A stretch of DNA of 64,000 nt from Earliella scabrosa (lineage: Eukaryota; Basidiomycota; Agaricomycetes; Polyporales; Polyporaceae): contig JABYQQ010000022.1 in assembly GCA_022605405.1 (NCBI GenBank), forward strand, positions 709,715-773,714, given 5' to 3'. A model generated the notes under the pieces. The model was not told the origin of the DNA, searched no databases, and worked only from the letters and a program-made list of their open reading frames with translations. Both the position numbers and the translations under genes were made by a program. Within the stretch, counting starts at the first letter, position 1, and each line of letters starts with the position of its first letter. Shown piece after piece: positions 24,869 to 37,600 of this stretch.

Positions 24869-25501
24869 ATCTTAGAGTTTGTGCTTTGTTGCATCTGCAT
24901 TTGGTGTGGCTGTCGCTCGCAAGTGTACGTTTCCTGTTTTCTGTATTGTATCCACGCTTTCCTGGAGTTCGGGAGTTGCTTTGGTGAGCGCCTATTGTGG
25001 GAAGGTGGAGGTGAGGCGTAGTGAGGAATCGTCGTACTCTGAGATGTTGCGGCGTTGCTGATACGATGTCGTACTTGCAGATTGTTCCTGCTTTCGGTGC
25101 CGTCGCGAGTGTGACTCCAGCTATGAGCGGGACACATGAAGGGTGCTAATCCCCGATTTCGGCGAATACGTTCTGCCTCTCTCACGACAGGACGTCTCGG
25201 ACGAGGTTCACCTACGGCCCCCTTAAGTGCGGCGGGCTGCAATATGGTGGGTTTTGTTTGTGGAAGTTGCGGTCTGTAGTCGATGACCCACAGGTCAACG
25301 TTCGGAAGGCTGTAATGATGAACTGTTCAGCCAACTTCGGGTGGTAGGTACTGATGCATACGGCATGAAGCAACGTGCTGCGGTCCGTCCAACTCTCAAG
25401 CGTCGGTGCCGATTGCAGACCCTAGTCATACCGTGTGCTATAAGAGCTGGTGGTCGACAGTTTCCCCCACTGACCCCCAGGTGTCAGCCTTCCTCAGCCC
25501 C
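24869..25501. other. Intergenic region between AP-1 beta and MDR-D
   Basis: Same-strand spacer holding the adaptin 3' UTR and the MDR-D promoter. A possible TATA-like CTATAAGAG lies at about 25438. No gene was seen. Confidence 0.4.
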
Positions 25502-26808
25502 ATGTCCTCCGCGCAGCAGAAAGCGTTCTTCCTCGAGTCCAAGCTCGGCCAGTTCGCGGTCCGGACGACCGACATACCCAAAGCAGGTCCTGGCGAGGTG
25601 CTTGTCAAGGTCGAGGCAGCTGCGCTGAATCCCCTTGACTGGGCGATCCAAGCGTTTGGCGTGTTCGTGGAGAAGTACCCGGCAGTGCTTGGATGCGACG
25701 GCGCCGGCACTGTCGTCCAACTAGGCGAAGGGGTGACTTCGTTGGTCGTTGGTGATAGGATGTAAGTACCATATCGACAGGTTCAGTCCCCGTTTGTGAC
25801 TTTGGCGCGGACGATACAGCGCGTTCCAGGGGACGATTGACGCCATCGGGCATTCCATTACCGGGACGTTCGCTCAATACACCACTACACCCGCGAAGCT
25901 CGCAGTCAAGGTGACTTTCTCCTGCTCTGCTCATGCGCTTGGAGCTCACTTATGTGGTTGTTGTGATCGAATTGCAGCTACCCACCAGTGTGACCTTTGA
26001 ATCGGCCGCGAGCATGCCTTGTACCCTTCCTACGGCTGCGTTCCCGCTCTACAACCCGGCTGGACCGATCAAGCTCGTGGCCCCGTGGGCGGAAGGTGGG
26101 AAAGGCAAGTACTCGGGGAAGTCCGCTCTCGTCGTCGGTGGATCCTCATCCATCGGTCAATACGGTTCGTCCACATCCCTCCTCGCTCCTCCCTGCCCTC
26201 GCTCACAGCGCTCTCTGATTGCAGTCATCCAGTTCGCTCGTCTATCCGGCTTCTCGCCCATTATCACCACCGCGTCGCTGCACAACGCTGAGTACTTGAT
26301 CTCGCTCGGCGCGACACACGTCATCGACCGCACCCTCCCGACCGACACGGTTCAGGCGAAGGCGGAGGACCTTGCAGGCGGGCCGTTCGACCTCGTCTAC
26401 GACGCCGTGTCCACCCCCGACACCATGCCTCTCGCGTATGCGCTGACCTCCCCTCGTGGCGATATGGTGGTCGTCTCTCCCCCCTCGAACTTCGGGGGAG
26501 ACGAGGAGCCCAAGAAGAAGGTGCACATGGCTCGTGGTCTCCTGGCCCTTCCTGGAAATGAGGATATTGGCGCGAGTTTGCTTGGGTCGCTTCCCGCGTT
26601 ACTGGAAGCTGGTGAACTCAAGGTGCGATATGCCCTCGCGCACTCGCCGCATGTATGGAATTTCGATACTCAGTCTCGTCATCTTCAGCCCAACCGGACC
26701 GAAGTGCTCGCGGGGGGTTTGAACGCGATCGCGCGCGGCCTTGAGCGGCTGAAGAACAAGCAGGTCAGCGGCATCAAGCTGGTTGTCTTGCCACAGGAGG
26801 CCCCCTAG
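25502..26808 (+). CDS. MDR-D: zinc-independent quinone oxidoreductase / enoyl-reductase-like protein
   Basis: Start MSSAQQKAFFLESKLGQFAV at 25502. The N-domain has AAALNPLDWAIQ and AVLGCDGAGTVVQ, and exon 1 ends VGDRM. Exon 2 reads AFQGTIDAIGHSITGTFAQY, exon 3 LPTSVTFESAASMPCTLPTA and the coenzyme loop VVGGSSSIGQYG. Then come GFSPIITTASLHNAEYLISL, ATHVIDRTLPTDT and GGPFDLVYDAVSTPDTM. The end is VSGIKLVVLPQEAP. It is the most divergent of the six: the proline-rich loop is APWAEGGKGKY and an extra PKKKVHMARGLLALPGNEDI replaces the usual segment. No zinc-ligand set. It lies upstream of the second pseudouridine synthase on the same strand. Confidence 0.9.
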
Positions 26809-27129
26809 TAGAGGCGGACATAGGCGCATAACGGGTTGCTTGAGAACGTGTAGTCGATGTATTTGCGCTTCAGCGTTTGGGATCTAAAAGACATGCTCGG
26901 AGGTACTTCGTAGGGCCACGATGGCATGATGCAGCCACAAGCGCGAGCCAATTTCGAGCTCCGACTGAAAGTGCACCCGACCGGACAGCGTACATGTTAA
27001 CCTTGGTTGTATCCCCACCTGCGCGTAACTGCGTCAATCTTCGAATCGACGAGGTAAGTGGGCATGGTCAAACGAGATGCGCGTCTGAAGCGACAACTAG
27101 GTCTCAGGTCAGACGGGCACACTCACCCG
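26809..27129. other. Intergenic region MDR-D / pseudouridine synthase
   Basis: Short same-strand spacer. No gene or repeat recognised. Confidence 0.4.
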
Positions 27130-28530
27130 ATGACAAGTATCTCCCGCTCCCTACCACGTAGCCTCAAGCTCAAGGCACCGAAGCCCTCTGTGCCAACAGC
27201 AACCTCCGGACCGTCGAGAACGCCCGATTACAGACTACCACCCGAGACGGTGCTTCTGTATGCCGACCGCGGCATGGTCGTGATCAACAAGCCGCGTGGT
27301 CTAATTTCTCAGTTGGCGGATCCGCAAAACAAACGAATGGTTCGAGCGCTCTGAAATCCTTCCTCTGCAACCTGCTGAATCACGTTTGACAGGGCCCCAG
27401 CGTGGATGCTGAGATATTCTCCACGTTGCTCGAGGGTGCGTGCACTGCCTACGTTCAATAGCCGAGCTTACTGAGCGCTACTAGATCTGCGTGAACGTCT
27501 GGGCGTACAGCAGCCCCTCCGGACCATCCACCGGCTTGACAAGGTTTGTGCCAAGGCACTGCGGGAGGACGTTACTGATTTGCAGCGTGCCAGCATACGA
27601 CCGGTGCACTAGCGCTTGCGTGCTCGGTAGAAACCGCGCGGGAGTATAGCCGACAGTTGTCCAGAGGACAGGCACAGAAGACCTATCTTGCACTAGTCTG
27701 CGGTGATGCATCTGCATTCCGGAGCAAGAGCGGTGTTATAGAGACGAAGCTGGAGTGCCGGGACGGCCGGGTTCGTATACCAGGTGTCACGGGTGTGTAT
27801 GAACGAGAGTTCGTCAAGCCTAACCCCACGGGCGCCCTGCGTGGAGAAGACTGGACCAAGGATGCGGTTACTGAGTACGAAGTTGTCGCCAGCTCGGTAT
27901 GTTCGGTCACCGTGTGAAGACTTACTCATGTACGGTCGGCTGACTCGATGGTTCAAAGTCGAAAGTACCCCTGTCGCTGTTACGGCTACAGCTCCTCACT
28001 GGGGTCAAGCATCAGCTCCGAGTGCACTTAGCGCAACATCTACGCAGTGAGTGCCACGGGTATTGAACATGGCACTCTACGAGTACTGATCCCTCCCGTC
28101 AGCACCCATCCTCGGTGACACCTACTATATGCATCCGCGATACCGGCTGTTGAGAGAGATCAAGAAACGCTTTCCCATACCAGACCGCCTGTATCTACAC
28201 GCGTCCCAATTTTCTCTCTTGGTGCGTTCACTGATTCCTCAACACGACAATGTCGCCGTTGTATGTCTGACAGACGTCTCTGATTCAAAGAGATACCATC
28301 CGTCCCAAGTCCGACTCACGATTGGTGCGCCCTTGCCGGAGGAGTTCGTCAATGTCTGCCACAGCGCAGGTATCCCACTTAACCTCGACGCCACGATGGG
28401 AGGAGTCTGGGTCGATGACACTCAAGTTCGAGGTGCGGAGATTGTTTCGCCAGAAAACCGTGGTGCACAAGTCGAAGACGTGGTGCAACAGCTGCGCGGC
28501 AAATGGTACGGGCCATCGCGTTCGCCGTAG
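27130..28530 (+). CDS. RluA-family pseudouridine synthase, probably organellar/rRNA type
   Basis: Converts specific uridines to pseudouridine. Start MTSISRSLPRSLKLKAPKPS at 27130, basic and Ser-rich, compatible with a mitochondrial presequence (inference). Exons give LPPETVLLYADRGMVVINKP, GPSVDAEIFSTLLEG, DLRERLGVQQPLRTIHRLDK joined to HTTGALALACSVETA (the catalytic HRLDxxTG box with its aspartate), QAQKTYLALVCGD, LLTGVKHQLRVHLAQHL (RluA motif III), APILGDTYYMHPRYRLL and LHASQFSLL, ending LRGKWYGPSRSP. All expected motifs are kept, unlike in the inverted copy at 10.4-11.7 kb. The first intron would need an unusual donor (GTTCGA at about 27342). Confidence 0.87.
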
Positions 28531-28776
28531 AAGATACTTAGACGATTATACTGAGTTCATATCCCCATGCGGCGGAGCGCCCGAATTTTGTGCCAGAAGT
28601 GGATGCATGCCCGGTCGGTGCCGCCCGGACCAGCGCTTCTGTGGTTGTTTGCGAGAGGAGCAGAGGCGGATTTCCCGATTCACCGTCGAATCCCCACGGC
28701 GGGTTCGGTGCCGTCTCTTCTAAGCTGGTCACGGGCCTCCTATCCTATTCTCCTGGAGGGTCGGGATATACAGAGG

Positions 28777-28784
28777 TATAAATA
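28777..28784 (+). promoter_or_regulatory. TATA box of MDR-E
   Basis: TATAAATA, 69-76 bp before the MDR-E ATG, in an otherwise GC-rich spacer. Confidence 0.6.
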
Positions 28785-28852
28785 CTGACCTAGAGAGACA
28801 GGATGTCCGAGTCGTTAACTCACATCTTCAGCAACCCAAACACCTCCCCAAC

Positions 28853-30156
28853 ATGCAGAAAGCCCTCGTTCTCACCGCGCCTTTTGGCAAAGGCGAATAC
28901 AAAATTATTGAGAAGCCCATCCCCACACCCAAACCCGACCAGATCCTCGTCAGGATCGAAGCGACTGGTTTGAGTCCCGCCGACTGGAAGATCCCGACTC
29001 CATCGTTCGCCCTCTGGACCGACTCCTACCCCATCACCCTTGGGTGGGACGGTGCGGGCCTTGTTGAGGCGGTTGGCAGTGAGGTCACTGGCTATGCTAA
29101 AGGCGATCGGGTGTAAGTGCTCTCATCAATGTCGATTGCGGTCTACGACTGACCTCCTGCTCAGCATTTTCCAGGCGCACCATGACGACGCGGCAAACGT
29201 CATGCACGGGCTGTTCCAGCAGTACGTCGTGGTACCGACGTTGGCCATAGCCAAGGTACGTAGGATGCTCCCTCGCGGCCGAATAATCCGTTTAATGGTT
29301 ATGACCTGGTCCTCCTTGTAGATTTCCGACAACGTCTCGTTCGTCGCCGCAGCGACAATGTTCAGTAACGTTTCTACCGTCGCCAACTCTCTCTTCGGTC
29401 AGAAGCCCGAGAGCAACTCAGCCAGGCTGACGCCCCCCTGGGCGGGAGGGGCAGGGAAGTACGCCGGCAAGTCCTTCTTGTGTATCGGAGGCGCGTCCAA
29501 CGTGGGGCACTATGGTGAACTGTTCAGTTGTCTAGCACTTGCCATCCAGCCCTGACATATAGTCCTTGCAGTCCTCCAGTTCGCAAAATGGGCGGGGTTC
29601 ACCAACGTCATCGCTACCGGGTCGCTGCACAACGAAGAGCACATGAAGTCCTATGGCGCGACTCATGTCATCGACCGCAAGCTGCCCGCCGAGCAGATCA
29701 TAGATCAGGTGAAGGCCATCGCCGGCGGCTTGGTCGACGTCGCGTTCGACACCGTCACGGTCGACGAGAGTATCATCCTCGCCACTTCGCTGCTCCGTCC
29801 CGAAGGCGTTCTCGTCGTCGTCCTTTACGACAAGGACGAGCTCATCAGGGAGCTCTCTGCGGAGAAAAAGCTCGTGCAGGTGACTGCGCGCGGCATCATG
29901 ACCCTCGAAATGAACAAGAATGCCCTGGATGAGCTGTACGCTCAGCTCCCTGAGCTGCTGTCGAATGGGACCCTCAAGGTGAGCGAAGAATTGTATTCTT
30001 CGGGTTGAGCTTCAAACGCTAAATGTTGTTGTACAGCCTGCCGCATACGAGTTGCTCGAGGGCGGTCTCAGCGCTGTACCAATAGGTCTTGAGCGGTTGG
30101 AGCACAACAAGGTCAGCGGGGTGAAGCTGATCGTGCGTCCCCAGGAGACAGTATGA
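28853..30156 (+). CDS. MDR-E: zinc-independent quinone oxidoreductase / enoyl-reductase-like protein
   Basis: Start MQKALVLTAPFGKGEYKIIE at 28853. The N-domain has ATGLSPADWK and ITLGWDGAGLVEAVG, and exon 1 ends GDRV at a GTAAGT donor. Exon 2 is IFQAHHDDAANVMHGLFQQY. The coenzyme exon has TPPWAGGAGKYAGKSFLCIG with GASNVGHYG. Then come GFTNVIATGSLHNEEHMKSY, ATHVIDRKLPAEQ and IMTLEMNKNALDELYAQLP. The end is VSGVKLIVRPQETV. It is the closest relative of MDR-C in the window. Both sit directly downstream of a pseudouridine synthase, in opposite orientations. No zinc-ligand cysteines. Product unknown. Confidence 0.91.
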
Positions 30157-32841
30157 TGTAGTAGTATGTTCGTCGCCCAAGAGGGCTTGGTATTTCCGCC
30201 ACCCCAAGGGCTGATATAAATTTGACCGCGTACCTTAGTGACAAATGTTGTTGCATACGCGTTCACCGCCGGAAGCTTCAAGAACGTCCTATGTAAGTAC
30301 TTAGAACTAACTGGATTCATCTGCGCGAACGTAACGTGCCAGCGTCTACGCGTTAGGTAACGCGTGTGTCACACCGTGCAGACGCCTCAACCTTGAAGCA
30401 GTAGTACTTACCGCCATGATCTCGTCTAGTCTCCTTCTCCCTGCTCGCCTTACCGGGCCTCCGGCAGCGTATTAAGCGTCTGTTATACTAGTACTGAGTA
30501 CTGGCAAGCACTGGCAGACGCGCTTGACCAGCCGACTCGGCCTCCGCACTTTGAAAGTACGTATCCAGCTCCCCTGCCAGTAATGCGGTATCCGCAGGCT
30601 GACAGCTGTACGGTTTTCATTGCTTACTGACGCAAACTGGCTCAGGATTGTACATCCTCAGGCGGTAGGGCCGACTTTCCCCACGGTCTCTACATACGTG
30701 TGCCAGTGTGTGGGCCACTAATATGAGATTGAAGGTCTGCTGGACGAATCCATCAAATCCCTCCTTTCCGGCTTCGAACGGGAGGATGGAACGACAGCAG
30801 TCCTCCCGCCTGTATGATTGGAGCACTGCGTTGTAGGCAAGGTGGATCTTCCGCAGAATCACGCGCAATCAGTCATGTGGGGCAAGACGAGTTCCGCCGC
30901 TCGAGTTGCGCCTCTCCCGGCGCGGACTGTCCGGAAGCCCTCCGGGCGGAGGTGGGGCTGTGGGAACACACACCTCCGCAGGATGATAGCTATCAGGTAA
31001 GTCTGCCCTGACTTGTCAACTGATCGTCTCGACCAAAAGAGAGGGTGTTGGAATTGAACAAGGACAGGACAGGCCGAGCCGTCGCAAAAGTACATTCAAC
31101 GTCGTCATCACCGTATCACCAGAAACGGACTCGCAAGCCAAGCATTGTCACCTTGCTTTTCGCATGACGGATAGCTCGCAGCTGGGTCGTTCGAAAGCAC
31201 ATTCTGACGTGTGAGTGTCGTACGATATTCCCTGACTCTGTCTCCCTTGACCTGAGTACAGCGACAAGCTTGCAACGAGGGTGGCGGCACCTCCGAGATG
31301 GATGTGAGGAGGACCCTTCAGCGACGCCGCTTACTTGCAACTCAAATGTTTATTGATGTTCCCGAATCGGAAGCCCGAAGCATTGAACTGCGACGCCAGG
31401 CGGTGAGTGTGGGATTCGCCCCCACGGGCACGTAACTGCTCACGTTCATTGGTGTGATGCTTTCGAAACAAGGCCGGTGCGTCGTGTGGAACCATCAACC
31501 ATTAATTCAAGATTCATAGCCTAAACAGTCGTCCGGACTGCCTCTCTCTGAAGAACGTTATGGATTTGCCGGGGGCAATTCGCATGCTGGAATCGGCCAG
31601 CGCAGTCACTCACCGGGTACAATCGCGCTGGCTGTGCGTTGGTGCGCCCATTCCTCGCGTCTCATCCTCGACAGGACAACTCATTAGCAGTATAGAACTC
31701 CTGAAGTCGCTGAATTCGTCGCCCGGTCCTTTCGCTCCGCGTCCACACGCGGAGTGCCATCGAATGCTGAACGTCTCGTGGAATGAGCTTCGAGGACTAT
31801 AGAAGTGTCACTGACGTTTGAGTTCAAGTTGTTAAGCAACAGGCTGCTCATCTGCATATGTACCCTTTCATCGCGTCACTACCTCTGCGTGGGTTCCTCG
31901 CTGTGCTAGTGGATCCGAGCTGTGGGCCCCACGTAATTCGAGGCGTCGCCGACAGCGTTCCATACGCTAGGTGAAATTTGATCTTGATGCAGTGGCGCTC
32001 CGACCTGCACAATCTTTGAGCCCGGGCGGGTTTCGTATCAGTCGCTCCGGGAGTCGGGATGATGGGAGAAGGAAGACTCCTTTCCGCATGTCCTGTGAGT
32101 GAAGGCTCGTCGCCGCCCCGCTTGCTGGATGAGAACGGACCGGATATGCGCCATATGTGCTGGGATTGAGACATCACAACCCTCGTAACAGGTACCTTGC
32201 GTGTGCTTGACCTAGAAGGTAGCAACCACACCAGGGGCCTATTACCGGCTGCCGCGATCTTATGCGCTCGGTTACCTCTCGACATCTCGACTCGTGTCAG
32301 TCTCGAGTCAGGAATTGCGATCTCTGAGCAAGTATATCGGCTTGAATGTCTCACGGGTCGACAAGAATAACCGTTGTCGTTCGCAGGGCTGACAGTGGAA
32401 GCTCATTGCAGGCATCATATCATTACGACAGAAGTACAGACGTCATCGATAGCTAGACAGCTAGGCTGGGGGACTGAAAGCTAGAAGGGGGCTGGAGGCA
32501 TGGAGGCGGGATTGCAGGTGGAGAGTGCGGATGTAAGGAAACAGGAAGTCGTAGTACAGTACTGGTACACAGGTACAACAACGCGGAGGACGGGAGGAAT
32601 GGAAGCTCTACTCGAACAGGCGCAGGGAGGTACTGTGGCATGCACGGCGGTGATACAACGTATGACAACGGATGGAACGTGTTCGTGCGTTGTCAATCAG
32701 GCGTGGAGAGACGTGGAGATGCGTGCGGGACGTGGGGAGACGTGGAGAGACGTGGGGAGACGTGAGGCGCGTAGGGGAGACATGGGGGCGTGCGACAGAG
32801 GCGTGATTCAGGCGTGCAGGATATGGATAATACGGGGACGA
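30157..32841. other. Long intergenic region, no gene recognised
   Basis: About 2.7 kb between MDR-E and the terpene synthase 3' end. Only short unsupported frames. The right end holds a G-rich repeat (32702-32790). Any relic of a mobile element is too degraded for me to recognise. Confidence 0.5.
32702..32790 (+). repeat. Purine-rich degenerate tandem repeat (GGAGACGTG units)
   Basis: Repeated GGAGA/AGAGACGTGG-like units of about 10 bp, with strong G+A bias on the plus strand. It begins about 50 bp past the terpene synthase stop codon. Confidence 0.6.
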
Positions 32842-34660
32842 TCACGGCGAGACCGCGAAGCGCGGACTGAGAGGCGGAAGGGCGGGGAAAGTGAGGTAGC
32901 TGACGTATAAGAGACCAGCTATACCAGAGGCAAGCAAGAGCGATAAGCGAGCATGATATTGTAGCGAGAAACGGGGAAACTTGAACAAAGAACCGGACGG
33001 TAGACCCTTGCTCGAAGGCAGACCAGAAGAGGCTTTGGCAGACGGGGCCGGGGTGTTGGAACGTGTGGGGGCGGAGGGCTCGTCAGCCGCGGGTACGTTT
33101 CGCTCGTAGACAGGCACGATGACCTCCGGCTTGCCGAGAACCTCTTGGCCGCGGAAGTAGCCTAGATACGCACACGGGGATGCAGTCAAGGATGGCGAAG
33201 TGACATATTTCGTTGTCAGCGAGGATACTTGAAACACGTTGACATCGCAATAGGCGAGGACTCACGCGGACTGTGGTAATACCAGACGACGGTGCCTTGA
33301 GTGTACTGCTCCATGGCCGTGTTGTAGCGCGCAAGCTCGGCATCCACCTCGGGGCCGAAACTAGGGAGTTGCGACTTGTACCGAAGGTAGTCGGCAACGC
33401 GCTGTCTCTGCATATCGACGAGAACGTCGATCGCGGTCTGGAGGCCGCAGTCGCGCTCGATCATGATGCAGAACACCAGGTTCTGGAAGTCGCCATCCGC
33501 TTGCTCTTTCTGCGTTGTCTGTCAGTAATGGGCGCATCGCGACGAAACAACCAGATGCACGCACATTGAATGAGCAAAGATCCTGTGGTCGTCTCAGTCA
33601 GCTAGGCCGTATGTCACTGCGGTAGGAGTACGTACATTGGGCCAGGTCATGATGTCAATCACAGCCTTCGACATCTCCTGTAGGATCGGGTGGTCCCAAA
33701 CGTACTCCGGAATCTGCAAATCCAAGGAGTACTCGACCATTGCTGCACGAAGATGAATTCTGAGCTTCAAAGTGAGAATAGCGAGTGATTGAGCTGCATA
33801 CCTTCCACGATGGGACCGCCGATAGTTCGTCGCCGAAGGATAATGAAGTCCTCAACTGATGGGATTTCGTCCGTTGAGCGGTTGCGAGCTTGCTCCACCT
33901 GGGAGTTCATCCAGCTCTCGACCGCGCGGAAGAAACTATAGCGCAGCGATACGTCAGCCTCGACAGGTAAGCGACGTAGGACCATGGAAACATATTCACC
34001 GATTGCATGCGCCTGGGCTCGCAGTAGCTCGGAACCGTCTCCAGATGCTGTGAACCCGTTAGCGAGAGTGCGCAGTATAGTCCAGACCTCATGAACGCAC
34101 TCGTGAAGCATAGCGGCATATGGGAAGTTCGGCGGAGGAGCATCGGGGTTCCGGAGGACGTCCATTGAGATGTCGACGCCGACCTGCACCGCATCAGGCT
34201 TAGACTGAAGGGCACCTTCGTCGGACAGATCATCGAACTAAGCCGCCAAGAGTGACACGGAAGCATGGACACACAAAGGTTCGCGGTCAAGGACAAAGAA
34301 CGCGCGGAGATTGGCGGCCGCTTACCGAGAACGCCCACAGGAAGAACGCGATGCAGGTTTCCAGGTGCGAGACGTCGGCGTCAGGAAAGCTCATCCCGGC
34401 ATACGAATCGAACCGATGTGAAAGGAACTTCTTCTTCTTGAGCCCGTGATATACATTGCGCCTAGCCCGAAAGATGCCCATGACGTCGGGGTCACGATAG
34501 TAGCAACGGTGGCGACGTACCTATCAAACCAAGCATATGTCGCCCGTGCGGCCTCCTGCTCGTGCGGGTTGAGCTTGTACTCGAAGAAGGGCGCGGAGAT
34601 GGCGCAGAGATCCTTGAGACGGAAGTGCGAGGGGAATGGACGGAGTTGCTCGACGCTCAT
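32842..34660 (-). CDS. Sesquiterpene synthase (class I terpene cyclase) with hydrophobic C-terminal tail
   Basis: Cyclises a prenyl diphosphate, probably farnesyl diphosphate, after Mg-dependent ionisation. Start MSVEQLRPFPSHFRLKDLCA at 34660. Exon 2 gives NVYHGLKKKKFLSHRFDSYA and CIAFFLWAFS, spliced to FDDLSDEG (the Asp-rich DDxxD-type motif). Later exons give YSFFRAVESWMNSQVEQARN, SVEDFIILRRRTIGGPIVEG, ILQEMSKAVIDIMTWPNDLC and SFNKEQADGDFQNLVF (NSE motif NDxxSxxKE), then YTQGTVVWYYHSPRY. After the normal end of the fold comes a Pro/Ser-rich linker (PAADEPSAPTRSNTPAPSAK) and a hydrophobic stretch (LSLLLASGIAGLLYVSYLTF). Both metal-binding motifs are intact, so it is likely active. The tail is unusual. 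Confidence 0.9.
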
Positions 34661-37600
34661 ACTGGGTCGGGAACGTGGACACGGGAGGGAAGTTGAAGGT
34701 GATCGAACCTGCTGGCTTTGCGACCCTGGCTCGCATCTATTTGTACCTTGCCAGGCGGCTTCGCGTTCGCCATCTGGCCCACAGCGACAAACGGAAAGAT
34801 GGATCGGGGGGTGCGGACCAACCACGGTTTAGATCTCTGGGCTCCCCTCGTCTACTCCCGAAAAGACAGGTTGCCACAACCACGGACGCTCCTGCTGGCC
34901 CGGCCGCGACGCCTCGCCCTGTGCGGGAAGATTGGCTTATCGGGATGGATTACTGAAAAATTGAGTTCACGGCGACGGGCTGCTGTATTCGGCGAGACAT
35001 ACGTTCCGTAAATGTTTCGCGTGTCCGCCGCAAGGCGCGCTCTGTACGTCGGTATTGAGTACCCGCCAGCATCCTTGATGCCGCATTGTGATGGGGGCAT
35101 CTGGCGCATATTTTGGGCGGCGGCATGGTGCGCCTGCTGACAGCGACTGACAGAATCGCTCACTGATCGCTGTGGGCCGAAGGCCCCTTTTGCAGGCTGC
35201 CATCCGCCCCGAGCCAGGACCGCGACTTTCTCGGCGGTGTCACTGGAGCGCGCGGGCCACACGAGTCGGCTAACTTCGCTAAGATCATCCACTATCTCCA
35301 TCGATCTACGACGGCGTCTCAGTCAAGTGACCGAGCGAACGGCCTACCTGTATACTTGTCCACTTCCTTCGAAAAGCACAAGCATGCGTCCAAGTGTGGA
35401 CTAGATGTACCAATATTGGCTTGAGTGGCGCGTATAGTGCATGACAGCCCTCCGAGGGACGTAAACTTGAGGCGCCCCGGCCGGAGTAGCACATCATTTT
35501 CCGGAGGTACTATGAGACCAGTAGTCAGCTCAAGTCGAGCTCCTTCAATGTCAATGGCTGTGGGCTGTCGAGACGCTCAGGACATGTAAAACTTACAGCC
35601 CTTCAACCAGGTCATCCTTGCCGACGACACACGCTGCGACGATTGTCTCAGGAAGCGACCATGTAGCTACCTTGCGGCTGGCTTGCTTTCCGGCACCGTT
35701 GGATCCATCGATAAGGTTGTGGGTCCATCGCATCATTTGGAAGGACACTGTGCCCGTCTTGCAATTGAGCCGCAAGTGAACATCCCGACGTACGGTGCCT
35801 CATACCCACTATCGTCCTGCTTTGGTCTCCCGTTAGCTCCGATTCTTCTGGAGACCCGGTCAGCATCGTTGCGAGTTGCGATCAATCCCAGTTTGACCAT
35901 AAGACGTCAACAATGGCCGTATTGGCCGTCCGTGCGGCGTGAGCCCGTGCGAACGCTAGCCAAGGGAGTATCATGCCGGCATGATGCGCAGCTAGTATTC
36001 AGAGGGCTCTGCGCTCCACTAGAAGACCATCGGCACGACCGCGAAGGTCAGAGATTATGTTATACGACATGCGCCCTGGCGCGCGCAGAGATCTGTACGC
36101 CGCACTTACCAGAAGCCGAGTCCTAGACGTCGTGGGACAATCTGTCCTTTCAAGTCTCGTAAATCGCATGCCCCCCGACCCGACGTTCCATGGACGGCGC
36201 GCCACCGGTCTTCGCACTGCAACGAGGCAGTGGAGACTTTGCGCTGCACAAGTATCCTGCCAAACGCCGTATGGAACATATGTCGCTGAGCATGAATTAA
36301 GCCGACTTTCTGCAAAGTAGCGCCACGGACCTTGGCATGGGCTGGAGGGGAGCAAAGGGCCGGACCGACGCTAGGAACGAGTGATCGCCACGGCCACGCG
36401 TTCCGTATCGGATTGGGTCGGAGTCCCGAGTGCTCCTGCGGCACGGACGAAGGCTTGATTCTGCTTGATTCTGCCTCGATTTCGCAAGGCACTAGGGCAC
36501 AATCGGGCAACTTGAGAACATCTGTCAGGATGTCCGAACTCGAATGCTATGCTGGAATCAGCATAGGCTACCAGTCCACCACGTCCGGCCTTCGGGCACC
36601 TTCGGGCGGGGTTGAGAAGATCATATCTGAGTCCCGACATCGCGAACAGTTCTTCGCCGTTATCGCTGTTCTCATCTTCGCACTGCGAAGCCGCCATCGC
36701 CACCTGGCACCCGCAGAGCACACCTCCACTGCGCTCGCAGCCGCAGGGTACGACGTCATTGATCCTACCCTCGAACACGCCTGTTGGGGTGTCCTGGTAA
36801 CGCGACGAGTGGTTTGCACGCGTTGATCGAGAGATCGACGCTGTTACCTTGCTCGAGAGTAAGCTGTGAGTAATAGCCTGCGATAGCGTGCAGCTAGCGA
36901 TCGCTGGAGGATTTGATATCTATAAACATCGATTTCAATCAGCCTATCGTCGAGACGCAGCGCCTTGCCGGCCACACTAAGCTTACTAGCACTATTCAGC
37001 CTGAACTATTCACGACCACACGAGATGGCCGGAATGCATGCCACTTCGCGCTAGGCACGGGGCGATCGGGTCTTCGGACAGCTCGTGCCGCGTCGCAGCA
37101 TACATGATGAGTCCTTCACTCTGCCATGCTGGGATGCCGACGTCGGAGCGGTCTGCCATGACGTTCAGGGTGGGCCAGGGCGGGCCGCCAACACGCGGAG
37201 GCGTGAGTGACGAATACATACCGCAGGGCTGATGAATATCACGAGTCGGAACGACGCCGACAGTTGTAACGAACACTCCCCCTCGGAGGGGCCGGTGAGA
37301 CATCTACACCCGCGACTGAACCCAAGAGCCCAAGCGGTCGTCGATATGACAGCGGTCAACCCTGAATGAACCACGAAGGCGCCGCGAAAAGCGAATCTCC
37401 TTCAGGCAGCTGGTTCAATGCAATGCCAACACTTATGAAGCTCCGAAGACGTACTGCTCATGATACCGACCGCCGTCGGGACTAGCTTGACCGTAGCGTA
37501 ATAACCATGCTGAAATCACGGGCGAGTGACGTGAGCGTTCTATCCACATTAGACAACGGCGACATGAAAATCGGTAGGTGCACGCAGCGGCTCGTCAACT

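Noticed and set aside
34380..34420. tRNA-like GGTTCGATTC word on the minus strand
   Set aside because: It lies inside the coding exon of the sesquiterpene synthase (SHRFDSYAG) and no cloverleaf surrounds it. No convincing tRNA was found elsewhere.
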